DNA from: Flavimaricola marinus
GTDB taxonomy: Bacteria; Pseudomonadota; Alphaproteobacteria; Rhodobacterales; Rhodobacteraceae
DNA: 64,000 nucleotides
Reading direction: 5' to 3'
Assembly: GCF_900184895.1 (NCBI RefSeq)
Contig: NZ_FXZK01000001.1
Coordinates: forward strand, 372,001-436,000
In this document: positions 9,657 to 18,129 of the stretch, in pieces
Numbering within the stretch: the first letter of the stretch is position 1
Layout: each line of letters opens with the position of its first letter
Made by a program: the position numbers and the translations under genes
The notes under the pieces: generated by a model
What the model was told of the DNA's origin: nothing
Seen by the model: the letters and a program-made list of their open reading frames with translations, nothing else
Database searches by the model: none

Positions 9657-9982
9657 TGGGCCTTGACCGTGGTCTGCACGCCCCTGAGCGATCCCGTGCC
9701 CTGAATGCCCAATGGTCCGGTGGCCTGCGGTGTCGCGTCGCCCAAGAGCACCGGCATCTGGTTGACCCGGACCTTTGTCGCCCCGGTGGTGAAGAGCAGC
9801 ATCGCGCAGGGTTTCGGCACCCCGTCGGGCGTGGTGAACGAGCAGCCCGCCACCGAGAAGGTCGCGGGCACCGTCAGCACCGCCTGCCCGTTGATCTTGA
9901 CGTTTTCGGCCGCCACGCCCGCGCTGGCGCTGCCTTGGTGATCGCAGGCTCCCTGGGCGCTCTTTTGCACGATGTAGGCCAT
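9653..9982 (-). CDS. PAAR-like spike-tip protein
   Basis: A 109-aa small protein between spike and gp25 genes, the standard place for the PAAR-type cone that sharpens the spike. It is Gly/Val/Thr-rich with SVAGCSFTTPDGVPKPC, a pair of cysteines (CSFTT and KPCAM) and MPVLLGDATPQATGPLG; the family often binds a metal near its tip. The start is ATG at 9982, in a TGATG overlap with the spike stop and preceded by GGAGG at good spacing; a TTG one codon earlier is less likely. Assignment rests on position, size and composition more than on a strict motif. Confidence 0.7.
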   Translation of the reverse strand: MAYIVQKSAQGACDHQGSASAGVAAENVKINGQAVLTVPATFSVAGCSFTTPDGVPKPCAMLLFTTGATKVRVNQMPVLLGDATPQATGPLGIQGTGSLRGVQTTVKAQ

Positions 9983-10548
9983 CAACTTACCTCCAGCGAC
10001 GTCCCGTTGATCTTGGTTCCGGAACTGCCGATTTCGACCTTGCCAACCCCGCCCGAGCTGGCCGAGACCGAGCCCTGGCTGTTGATCTCGATTGTCGTCG
10101 ATTGCCCTGCCTTGATCGTCACAGTCCCGTCACGGAGTTCGACGGTCAGTTGTTCGGTCTTGAGCGTGATCTCTCCGCCCGCGCTTTGGGCGTTGAAGCT
10201 GATCGAGCCGGAGGGCGTGGCGATCACCATTTCGTCCTTGGACATCACCGGTGCGCCCCCAGCCGGCCAGAGGAACCCGGTCCAGATCGGCTTGGTCCTG
10301 TCCCCCTGTTCGAATTCGACCCAGACCTCGGTCTGGTTCGGCGGCATGAAGAAGAACCCCAGGCCCCGGTCGGCATAGGGCACGCAGGGGTCGGCCCAGA
10401 CGGGTTTGCCGTCCCGGAACCCGTCGATGATCACCTTGAGCTTGCCCGATTGCGTCAGATCGTTGTTGTCATCCACGATCCCCTTGTATTTGCCGATCAT
10501 CTTTTCGCCTGTGGCGACCGTGCGGGACGGGTATTGCGTGCTGGTCAT
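9982..10548 (-). CDS. gp5/gpV/VgrG-like central spike with OB-fold
   Basis: A 188-aa spike. Residues about 18-75 look like the OB-fold of VgrG/gp5 (KGIVDDNNDLTQSGKLKV, then WADPCVPYADRGLGFFFMPP and VWVEFEQGDRTKPIWTGF). The C-terminal ~90 residues are short alternating beta repeats (GSISFNAQSAGGEITLK, GTVTIKAGQSTTIEIN, VSASSGGVGKVEIGSSG), as in the triple beta-helix needle. The ATG at 10548 was chosen because the OB-fold begins directly after it and the hub gene stops at 10551; an open frame extends further 5' but is in the wrong register for the hub gene. Hub and spike are separate genes here, whereas PVC and Afp fuse them in one Pvc8/Afp8 protein. Confidence 0.86.
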   Translation of the reverse strand: MTSTQYPSRTVATGEKMIGKYKGIVDDNNDLTQSGKLKVIIDGFRDGKPVWADPCVPYADRGLGFFFMPPNQTEVWVEFEQGDRTKPIWTGFLWPAGGAPVMSKDEMVIATPSGSISFNAQSAGGEITLKTEQLTVELRDGTVTIKAGQSTTIEINSQGSVSASSGGVGKVEIGSSGTKINGTSLEVS

Positions 10549-10550
10549 GG

Positions 10551-11690
10551 TCAGGGCCTCACGATTGGGGTGGTTGTGCCGAGCCCTTCGCGCACCAGCG
10601 TGAAGGCTTGGCTCCATGCGCCGCGGCTGATCGAGTGGACGACATCGCGGACGTAGTAGAACCCGTCGTGGTCGAAACCGGCCCCGCGCAGCCCGACGAG
10701 CTTGCGCGGCTCCAGCACCGCGCCGTAGCGCCCCAGATCGAGCTCGCCGGTGACCTTGAGCGTGTCGCTGCTGGCGTCCGACTGCGCCTGCGCCTGCCCC
10801 ATCGCCTGACTGACCGATTGCCCCGGCTGCGGCCGCAGGATCCGGCTCGACGCGGTGGTCGGATCGAGCACGGAGGGCCGCGCGGCCAGTGGCGGCCGCA
10901 CCGGCGCAACCGACCGCACAGGCACGGCCGCCCCGGTGGTGCCGTCGCGCACCTCGCCCGCCACGCTGCCCGCCTCGCTCGCCTCGTTTTCGAACGACAG
11001 CCCGGTGGCGTTGCTGGCCGAGCCCATATCGACGCTGATCGCCCGCTGCACCGCCCCGATCCGCGGCGGTGGCCCCCAATAGGCCCGCGAGGTCAGCGGC
11101 GCCGGTCCGGGGATGATCGTGAACACATGATCGAATTGCGCCGCGAGTTCGGTCAGATAGGCCAGATCGGTGCCGTTTTGCAGCGGCACCCGATCGGTCG
11201 GCGCGTCTCTGTCGGCAGCCAACGGGGGCCGCACATCCGGCACGATCCCGTGTTGCGCATAACGCGCGATCACCACGTTGGCGATGTCGCCCGGTGCCAT
11301 GCCGGGATATTCCTCCTGCCGTTCCTCGCGGTCCATCAGGGCGGTCAAATCCCGCCCCATCAGCGTCAGTGTGCCGCCCTGCCCGCCATCGCCCGCCCCC
11401 ATCTGCACCGACTCGACGATCCCGTCGATCAGCACGGTGGGCTTCAGCCCAAGAATCCCCGTCAGCACGATCCGCGACCCGGATTGCATCGCCGGATGCG
11501 TCATCAGCGGCATCGCTCCCACCTGTTTGTCCGACCGCCCCAACCGGAAGATCACCGAAAAGCCCGACGGTTCGGAATCCGAGATCGCGACCTCGGCGCT
11601 TTCCAAGGCTTCGGACACGAAGGCAGGCGGCGGCACAGGCACCCCTTGCCCGATGAGCAGCGTCAGTCTGACCCCGAAGGCGTTCAGCAT
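10551..11690 (-). CDS. Phage late control D / gp27-like baseplate hub protein
   Basis: A 379-aa hub protein matching the phage late control D (gpD) / gp27 family: beta-rich N-terminus with MTHPAMQSGSRIVLTGILG and a following TLTLMGRDLTALMDREER segment, then the EEYPGMAPGDIANVVIARYA helix and LTELAAQFDHVFTII. The C-terminal part (RLGSTR-free, LGRYGAVLEPRKLVGLRGAG then GFYYVRDVVHSISRGAW) fits the hub-domain end. It would form the trimeric ring that adapts the six-fold tube to the three-fold spike encoded next. The start at 11690 lies a few bases after the LysM stop, with GGAGTG before it. A ~60-residue Ala/Pro/Arg-rich linker separates the two halves. Confidence 0.83.
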   Translation of the reverse strand: MLNAFGVRLTLLIGQGVPVPPPAFVSEALESAEVAISDSEPSGFSVIFRLGRSDKQVGAMPLMTHPAMQSGSRIVLTGILGLKPTVLIDGIVESVQMGAGDGGQGGTLTLMGRDLTALMDREERQEEYPGMAPGDIANVVIARYAQHGIVPDVRPPLAADRDAPTDRVPLQNGTDLAYLTELAAQFDHVFTIIPGPAPLTSRAYWGPPPRIGAVQRAISVDMGSASNATGLSFENEASEAGSVAGEVRDGTTGAAVPVRSVAPVRPPLAARPSVLDPTTASSRILRPQPGQSVSQAMGQAQAQSDASSDTLKVTGELDLGRYGAVLEPRKLVGLRGAGFDHDGFYYVRDVVHSISRGAWSQAFTLVREGLGTTTPIVRP

Positions 11691-11694
11691 GGCA

Positions 11695-11988
11695 TCACTC
11701 CGGCCCGATCATCGGGATGCGCAGCCGCCGTCCGGTTTCGCGGGTCAATTCCTCTGGCTCGAACTCCAGCGTGGCATCGACGATCCGCCAGTATTGCAGC
11801 GGGTCGCCGTAAGCCCGGTGCGCGATGTGATCGAGCCTGTCGGACGTACCCACCGTCTCGAACCCGGCGGTCTGCAGCGCGGCGGGCTGCGGCAGAAACC
11901 GCCGGGCGACGTAGGAGACCTCGCGCCCGTCCGGTTCGACATGCGTCTTGAGCGGCAATCTGGCGTAGCGGCTGTCATCGCTGAACAT
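11695..11988 (-). CDS. Small LysM-like tail protein
   Basis: A 97-aa protein. Residues about 45-95 have the LysM arrangement seen in tail protein X / gp53-like proteins: SDRLDHIAHRAYGDPLQYW, a hydrophobic turn, then TGRRLRIPMIG. In phage and eCIS baseplates such domains hold hub and tube-initiator proteins together; they do not imply peptidoglycan binding. It starts at ATG 11988 with AGGAG upstream, 11 bases after the previous stop, and sits directly before the hub gene. Confidence 0.75.
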   Translation of the reverse strand: MFSDDSRYARLPLKTHVEPDGREVSYVARRFLPQPAALQTAGFETVGTSDRLDHIAHRAYGDPLQYWRIVDATLEFEPEELTRETGRRLRIPMIGPE

Positions 11989-11999
11989 CGGTCTGGCTC

Positions 12000-12647
12000 C
12001 TAGTTGGTTGAGAGTTTCTGGCTGAGGATCGAGGCGACCGTCCCGGCCCGGGTGGCCCGCCCCATCTGCTCCTTGACGATCTGGTGCCCCAGATACATCG
12101 CGTAGCCCGGATGCGACTGCTCCAGATCGGAGTAGGTCAGCACCGTGAAATCCAGCCCGACCTTGGCCCGGATCGGGTTGAGGTTCACGTCGAACGCCTC
12201 TTCCCCCACGCTGAGCCCGGCCATCCGCACCGGCAGCACCCGTTTGCCCCAGACGAGGATCAGGAACGGCGCGGAGGCGGGCAGGATCTCGATCGTTCCG
12301 GCCGCGAGCATGATGCTGTTGGCCACCACCACCGCGCTGGACGGGGCGAGCAGCATCTCGAGGCTGGCAAGCTGCGGATAAATCCCGTTGGCGATGGTGA
12401 ACGGATCGCCTTCGGCCAGCTTGTCGGTGGCGTCGAACCAGACCTCCATCTTGATCGTCTCGACCGGCGCTCCGGTCAGCCGGAACGCGTCCGACCGCGC
12501 TCCGCCTTCGATGGCGCTGGCCTTGACGTCCCGCTGCATCTTGTCGGGGTTGTATTGCAGGGTGATCACACTGGGGATCGGGTTCGGCGCCTCGAACACC
12601 ACGAGGGCGGCGCGGGCGGTTTTCGGATATCCGGGAATTTTGCTCAT
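12000..12647 (-). CDS. CIS tube-domain protein (tube initiator, Afp7/Pvc7-like)
   Basis: A 215-aa protein. The N-terminal region (VITLQYNPDKMQRDVKAS, about residues 27-44) is the signature of the contractile-injection-system tube protein domain, and FRLTGAPVETIKMEVWFDA follows as in the family. The C-terminal part (LTYSDLEQSHPGYAMYLGHQ) fits the stretch that normally precedes or replaces a LysM unit, which here is a separate gene. It should form the ring between hub and inner tube. The start overlaps the giant DUF4157 gene's stop as TAATG. Confidence 0.8.
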   Translation of the reverse strand: MSKIPGYPKTARAALVVFEAPNPIPSVITLQYNPDKMQRDVKASAIEGGARSDAFRLTGAPVETIKMEVWFDATDKLAEGDPFTIANGIYPQLASLEMLLAPSSAVVVANSIMLAAGTIEILPASAPFLILVWGKRVLPVRMAGLSVGEEAFDVNLNPIRAKVGLDFTVLTYSDLEQSHPGYAMYLGHQIVKEQMGRATRAGTVASILSQKLSTN

Positions 12648-15600
12648 TAGCTCACACTCATGGGTTGGATGACGGCGTTGATTTTGCGGATCAGATCGGC
12701 GCGGGCCTCTTCCTGCCGCCGGATCGCGATCCCGACGACGGTGGCGAAATCGAAGGTGCTGACCGCCCCTGATCCGGTGAATTCATAAAGCCCGTAGCCC
12801 GCCCCTGCGCTTGTCAGGCCCGACGTGCTGTCGCCGGAGCTGAAGACCGTGTCGTCGAAGGCCGCCAGTATCCCTTCGCCCAGCCGCGCCATATCGGCCA
12901 GATCGAGCGCCCCCTGCGCCCCCAGCACCCCCGAGACCCGGTCCCGCAGGGTGTTGTGCCACGCCGACGACGAGGCCGAGGAATCGTGGGTTTCCACCCC
13001 GGTTCCCGAGCCGTCGAGTTTGACGACCCGCAGCCCGCCGGAGTGGGCCTGCACCGTGGCCACGGGGGTGCCGAACGTCGGCCCGGAGGGATAGAGCGCG
13101 GCCAGTTGATCGGCCGAGAGCGGCCCGTTGGCCCGGTCCATCGCCGCCACATGCGCCGGCGTCAGATAGCCGACCGTGCGCGGGTTGGTCGCGGCTGTGT
13201 ATTGCGGCGAGAAGACCAGCTGGCTCGTCGGTGTCCGCACCTCGTGCTGGAACCGCACGAAATTGGCGAACCCTTCCGCCGGAGCCGCCCCGGCGTCGTC
13301 CAGTTGCGCGATCGTGGCGGCGATGGCCTGATTGGCCTGACTGGCGAGGATCCATTCGTGATGCCCCGGATCGGCCGCCCGGATCATGTCGGCGGTATAG
13401 GTGACGTTCTTCTGCGCCCGTTTCGAACCGGCGCTGGACCCTGCGGGCACCACCCGCAGAAACCAGTTGATGTCGTAGGACCCGGCAAGCGTTCCTTCGA
13501 CGCCGCCCCCGGCTGCGTCCTGCTGTTCGAAATAGCCATAGCGGGCGCTGGCGAATGCCGTCGTCTCGAACAGCCCGCCGGTCCGGAAGCTCGCCGCCTT
13601 GATGTTTTCCTTGTAGTTGTAATCCGGCTTGTCATCGACGACCCCGTCATGCAGCGCCCGCAGCGCCGTGTCGATCGGGGTGACCAGAGCGCCGGCATAG
13701 CTGCCGAAGTCGCGCGATTGCGCGCCCAGCATCCGGTCGAGCATGTCGGCGTGAATGGCCGATGTGGCCCCGGCTTCGAGGAAGGGCCGCCAGAATGCGC
13801 CCTGCTTTTCGGCGTTGGTCGCGTAGTCCGAGGGCGCCTCGACGGTCGGCTCGGCGTTCAGCGCCGCTGCCCGCTCGGCCACCTTGGCAAAGAAGGCGGT
13901 CTTGAAAGCGTCGTTCTCGCGCAGCGCGCCGCCCGCGTGGAAGGGCCGTTTCCAAGCGTCGGTGAGCAGGGCCGAATCCGCGCCGAGCGCCGCCGGCACC
14001 TGCCCCCACGACATCTGCGAAAAGCTGATCTTCTTGGCCGGATCGCCATTGATCCGACTGTTGATCGTGCCGTTGAGCTGGGTCTGGAACTCCGGGTGCA
14101 CCGCTTCGATCTGACTGCCGAAGACGGTGTTGAATACGGTGGCGCCGGACAGCCCGAGCGCCTCGAGGATCGCGGTCAGCGCCTGCGCCGTTTCGCGGGC
14201 CTTGGCTTCGAGCAGCGCCACCTCGTCGCGCGATTGCGCCGGATCCTGATCGCGGGCGTCGTCGGCCTGATCGCCCGCCGTGTCCATCTCGGCCTCTTCT
14301 CCCAGGGCGCGGGTGACCAACGGGGCGATCTCGGTCTTCTTGGCGCTGACCTGTTCGGCGCTGACTTCCGGATCGCTGCGCACCAGTTGCGCCCGCACCC
14401 CGGCGTCGTCGCGCAGGCCGGTGAGCCATGTCTCGACCGGCTGCGGCGTGGAGCGCATGTAGGGGATCACGTTGTCGCCGTGTTCTTCGGTATAGAGCGT
14501 GTGGCTTTCGCCGCCGCCCGAGAACGAGACCGGCGCCATCAGATCGCCCGTCGCCGGGGCGTCGCCGTCGTCCTCGCCCCCGGTGCCGCTGCCACCGCCC
14601 CCGCCGGTGAACCGCGCCACAACCGCCCGGATCAGTTTGACGACCGCGTCTTCGATGGTCTGGTGGATGTTCTGGAAGATCTCCTGCACCCGCCCGGCGA
14701 CGTTGCCCAGCCCGATGAACCGCGCGATCAGGTCGATGGTGGGGGTCAGCAGCCGCGCCAGCACCCCTTCGACGGCGTTGCTGGCCGGTTCGGTGTTGCC
14801 GTTGGCGATGTCGATCATCCCCTGCACGATCGTCTCGACGATGGCGATCATCCGGCCCAGATTGTCCTTGAGCCACATGATCGCATCCCAGATCAGCATC
14901 ACCACCTTGAGCAGCGCCCCCGCCGGATTGATCAGCCCCGCCAGCCAGACGATCCCGGCCTTGACGACCCGTTCGAGCAGGAAGGTGGTGATCTGGCCCA
15001 TCACCATGTCAAACAGCCCGGAGAGGTCTTGCTTGATCCGGTCGAACAGGGCGCTCCAGCCGCCGGTGATCAGCTCCGACGCGTAGCTGAGGAAGAATTC
15101 GATCCGCTCGACGGCGGCCTCGCCCAGTATCCGCACCGCGATCCGTCGTAACATGTCGAGCGTCAGCCCGAGGATCTGCCGGGCGATGTCGAGCACCCCC
15201 ATCAGATCGAACTGCGCGGGCATGGTCAGCGAGCCTGCGAAGGCCCCGGTGAGCCAGCCGATGATCCCCGCGATCAGGTGATCGACGAAATTCTCGCCGA
15301 ATTTGCGAAACCCCTCGACGACCGCCTGCAAAAGATAGGTCAGAAACTGGATCGGGTCGTCGATGATCTTGGTGATCGCGTCGAGGGCGTTGCCGATGAA
15401 GGCGTAGAAGTCGTCTTTGTTGATCCCGAGCGCGTCGAGGATCGGCTCCAGGATCAGCCGCGCGACTTCGCTCCAATCGCCGGTGAGCGCCGCCTGCATG
15501 ACCGCGACGAGCGTGTTCAGCGCCCCTTCGACAAAGGCCAGCACCGCCAGCAGCGCGTTCTTGTAGGCATCGACAATGAAGGCGACCGCCGATTTGAGCC

Positions 15601-17896
15601 CCTCGGCCACCACGTCGACCGCCTCTTGCGCCAACCGGACGCCTTCGCGGATCTTTTCGTTCAGCGCCTCGGCCAGTTCGGGAAAGACCGAGCCGATCAG
15701 CGTGGACACCGCCAGTTGCAGCAATTCGCCGTAGAGCGCGATGGCGTCCTGGATAAAGCTCGCCGCGGCGTCGATCAGCGCGAAGGCGGCATCCTTGACC
15801 GCATCGAGGATCGTGGTGATGGCCGAGCGCACCGCGTCGAAGATCTCGCCGATCAGATCGCCCAGCTTGGCCAGTTGATCGGCCACGAAGTCGACGGCGG
15901 CGTCCCACCAGCTGTCATCCTCGGCCTCGGCCTCGGCTTCGGCCTTCTTGCGCTCGGCCTTGGCTTCGGCTTCGGAAAGTTCGCCCTCGGCCTTGGTTTC
16001 CGCCTCGGTATACTTGCGCGAGATCTCGGCCTCGTCCTCGGCCACACGGTCGCTGATCTTGGTCTGCGTGGCCTGATTTTCGGCCTCGGCCTCGGCGGTC
16101 ATCTCGTCGACGGCGGCGTGCTGGCCGTCGACGGTGGCCTGCCGTTCGTCCTGAATCGTCTGCCGCGCCTCGCTGACCTTGCTGACCTGTTCGGCATTGG
16201 CCTCGGCCTCGGCGGCGGCCATGTCGGTTTCGGCCTTGCTGCTGGCCGCGTCACGCTGGGCGTCGCGTTCGGTGGCCATTGTGGCCATCTGGGCGTCGGC
16301 CTCGGCCATGCTGGCCTGCATTTCGGGACCGTGGTGGGCATCGAAGATCGCCGTCGTCTCGGCGTCGAGTTCGCGGGCGCTGAAGTCGGCCGCGCCGTCG
16401 ACGGGGGCCTGCGCCTCGACCGCCAGCGCGGTTTCTTCCATCACCATCGGCACGGGGTCGTCCATGGCCCGAAGCTGGACCTGCTCGGGCCCCGGCCCGT
16501 CGATCACCGCTTGGGTGGCCTCGTCGCGCTGTGCGCCGGCGTTCTGGCCGGCCGCCTCGGCCTGATCGTTGGCCCGCTGCGGATCGGTCTCGCCTTCGAG
16601 CGGCACGGGCGGTGCCTCGCCGGGTGAGGTTTCGACCGTTTCATCCGACGTTTCCGCCCCGCTGATCGCCCGCGCCACGGTGCGTGCATCGACCTGCCCC
16701 GCCCCCGGCACCCGCCAGTTTTCCAGCGCCTGATTGCCGCTGAACGGCCCGAGGTCTTGCGTGGGCGCGATGTCCGGTTCCGGTGCAGGGGCGGGCGTTT
16801 CGGCCTCCAGCGGGTCGATTTCGCCGCTGGGCGGGCCGACGGGCTCGACCTCTGGCACCGCGGTGTCGTCGGCGTCGAGCGTGGCGGAAAACTCCGGGAT
16901 CGTCTCTTCATGCGCAGCGGTTTCCGCCTCGGCCAGGGCGGCCATGTCTGCGGCCAGCGTCGGCTCTTTCTGGGCCTTGACGCTGGGTGGCGCCGCGCTG
17001 AACGCCTGCATGTAGAGTTCCGGGGTGATCGCCGCCTCCAGCGCCGCCACGCTTTCTTCGACGGCGGCCTTGGCGGCTTCGGCCTCGGCAGAGAGCGGCG
17101 GCAGCTCGCTTTCGATATTGGGCGGCTCGGCGGCGGTTTCGGCGCCGAGATCGACGGGCTCGGGCGCGGTTTGCGTCCCCTCCTCGGCGGTTGCCTCGGT
17201 TTTGGTCTCGCTTTGCGCCGGGGGCGCCGGCGTATCGGCTTGCTCCGCGTCCTGACGCGCCTCTGTCCGAAACTCCTGCGCTGCCTCCCAATCGGTCTGC
17301 TCGCCCTCGGCGTCGGTGGCCTGCCGGAAGGCCACCACCTCGGCGCCCAAGGGTTCTTGAACCGTTGCGGGAGCCTCGGTGATCGCCTCGGCCTCGGCCT
17401 CTGCCTCGGCGTGGGCGGTTTCGGGCGCGGTTTCGACGGGGTCCGGCGCGGTTTGGCCGATCCCGCCCTGCACCATCTGCAAGAGATGCGCGGTTTCGTG
17501 TAGCAGCGTCTCGAAGCTGACGTCTTCGGAGCGCAGCGCCATCTGGTCGCCGATCACCGCCGCCTCGGCCCCGAGCGCGTCGAGGATGCTCCGAATCTCG
17601 GCGGACCAGACGGCGGTGAACGCGCCGAGGGCAGCGTCAAAGTGCTCCTCCAGCCGCTCTTGTTTCGGCAAGGCCCGCTTTTGCCCACGCGCCATCGCAC
17701 GGCGCAGGTTTTCGCAGGCCTGCCAGAACGGCGGCAGCGTCTTGCCGGTGAAGATGTCGATGACGTCGGCGGTGTCGGTCTCGGCCTCGACGGTAAAGTC
17801 CAGCGCGGATGTCTTGGGCTTTTCCACACGCTTCGGCGCGACCTTGGGCGCGGACTGTTTCGCCGCGGGGGCGCTGGTTTTGGCCAGCGCGCTCAT
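12647..17896 (-). CDS. Giant eCIS core protein with DUF4157 metallopeptidase-like domain
   Basis: A 1749-aa protein, the largest in the window. Residues about 60-145 form a DUF4157 (eCIS core) domain with HETAH at 133-137, an HExxH zinc-site pattern. Residues ~150-510 are Ala/Glu/Pro-rich and probably disordered; ~510-660 form a charged Ala/Glu coiled coil; ~662-1100 are long amphipathic to hydrophobic helices (for example GIIGWLTGAFAG and LITGGWSALFDRI), then a Gly-rich hinge (GGGGGSGTGG) and a ~620-aa C-terminal domain I do not recognise. DUF4157 proteins are very common in eCIS loci and have been discussed as cargo or toxins. No separate tape-measure gene is visible, and the long helical middle could serve as one (inference). 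ATGA overlap at the start couples it to the small upstream gene. Confidence 0.8.
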   Translation of the reverse strand: MSALAKTSAPAAKQSAPKVAPKRVEKPKTSALDFTVEAETDTADVIDIFTGKTLPPFWQACENLRRAMARGQKRALPKQERLEEHFDAALGAFTAVWSAEIRSILDALGAEAAVIGDQMALRSEDVSFETLLHETAHLLQMVQGGIGQTAPDPVETAPETAHAEAEAEAEAITEAPATVQEPLGAEVVAFRQATDAEGEQTDWEAAQEFRTEARQDAEQADTPAPPAQSETKTEATAEEGTQTAPEPVDLGAETAAEPPNIESELPPLSAEAEAAKAAVEESVAALEAAITPELYMQAFSAAPPSVKAQKEPTLAADMAALAEAETAAHEETIPEFSATLDADDTAVPEVEPVGPPSGEIDPLEAETPAPAPEPDIAPTQDLGPFSGNQALENWRVPGAGQVDARTVARAISGAETSDETVETSPGEAPPVPLEGETDPQRANDQAEAAGQNAGAQRDEATQAVIDGPGPEQVQLRAMDDPVPMVMEETALAVEAQAPVDGAADFSARELDAETTAIFDAHHGPEMQASMAEADAQMATMATERDAQRDAASSKAETDMAAAEAEANAEQVSKVSEARQTIQDERQATVDGQHAAVDEMTAEAEAENQATQTKISDRVAEDEAEISRKYTEAETKAEGELSEAEAKAERKKAEAEAEAEDDSWWDAAVDFVADQLAKLGDLIGEIFDAVRSAITTILDAVKDAAFALIDAAASFIQDAIALYGELLQLAVSTLIGSVFPELAEALNEKIREGVRLAQEAVDVVAEGLKSAVAFIVDAYKNALLAVLAFVEGALNTLVAVMQAALTGDWSEVARLILEPILDALGINKDDFYAFIGNALDAITKIIDDPIQFLTYLLQAVVEGFRKFGENFVDHLIAGIIGWLTGAFAGSLTMPAQFDLMGVLDIARQILGLTLDMLRRIAVRILGEAAVERIEFFLSYASELITGGWSALFDRIKQDLSGLFDMVMGQITTFLLERVVKAGIVWLAGLINPAGALLKVVMLIWDAIMWLKDNLGRMIAIVETIVQGMIDIANGNTEPASNAVEGVLARLLTPTIDLIARFIGLGNVAGRVQEIFQNIHQTIEDAVVKLIRAVVARFTGGGGGSGTGGEDDGDAPATGDLMAPVSFSGGGESHTLYTEEHGDNVIPYMRSTPQPVETWLTGLRDDAGVRAQLVRSDPEVSAEQVSAKKTEIAPLVTRALGEEAEMDTAGDQADDARDQDPAQSRDEVALLEAKARETAQALTAILEALGLSGATVFNTVFGSQIEAVHPEFQTQLNGTINSRINGDPAKKISFSQMSWGQVPAALGADSALLTDAWKRPFHAGGALRENDAFKTAFFAKVAERAAALNAEPTVEAPSDYATNAEKQGAFWRPFLEAGATSAIHADMLDRMLGAQSRDFGSYAGALVTPIDTALRALHDGVVDDKPDYNYKENIKAASFRTGGLFETTAFASARYGYFEQQDAAGGGVEGTLAGSYDINWFLRVVPAGSSAGSKRAQKNVTYTADMIRAADPGHHEWILASQANQAIAATIAQLDDAGAAPAEGFANFVRFQHEVRTPTSQLVFSPQYTAATNPRTVGYLTPAHVAAMDRANGPLSADQLAALYPSGPTFGTPVATVQAHSGGLRVVKLDGSGTGVETHDSSASSSAWHNTLRDRVSGVLGAQGALDLADMARLGEGILAAFDDTVFSSGDSTSGLTSAGAGYGLYEFTGSGAVSTFDFATVVGIAIRRQEEARADLIRKINAVIQPMSVS

Positions 17897-18129
17897 TGGC
17901 TCAAGGCCCTGAGCAGCGCCGCGGCGAGGCTGCGACCGCAGGTGTCGGGGCTGCTGAAATCCACGCTATCGAGGTCGATACGGTCGATCTCGCGGTGCCC
18001 TGTCAGGGTCAGCCCCGCCGCGCCGTCGGCCAGAGCCTGTTCGAACACCGCCGTGGCCCTGTCGGCAAAGCTGGCCTCGAAGCCTTCGAAGCTGAGACCG
18101 TCGATGCGGATATCGGGGCCTGCGTCCAT
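17893..18129 (-). CDS. Small acidic protein between eCIS ATPase and DUF4157 genes
   Basis: A 78-aa gene with TGATG overlap with the ATPase stop and ATGA overlap with the giant gene. The protein is acidic in its middle (EIDRIDLDSVDFSSPD) with an amphipathic C-terminal helix (RSLAAALLRALSQ). It is too short to classify. The translational coupling on both sides and the uninterrupted frame support a real gene, perhaps an accessory or chaperone for the giant protein or the ATPase (inference). I do not recognise the family. Confidence 0.6.
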   Translation of the reverse strand: MDAGPDIRIDGLSFEGFEASFADRATAVFEQALADGAAGLTLTGHREIDRIDLDSVDFSSPDTCGRSLAAALLRALSQ

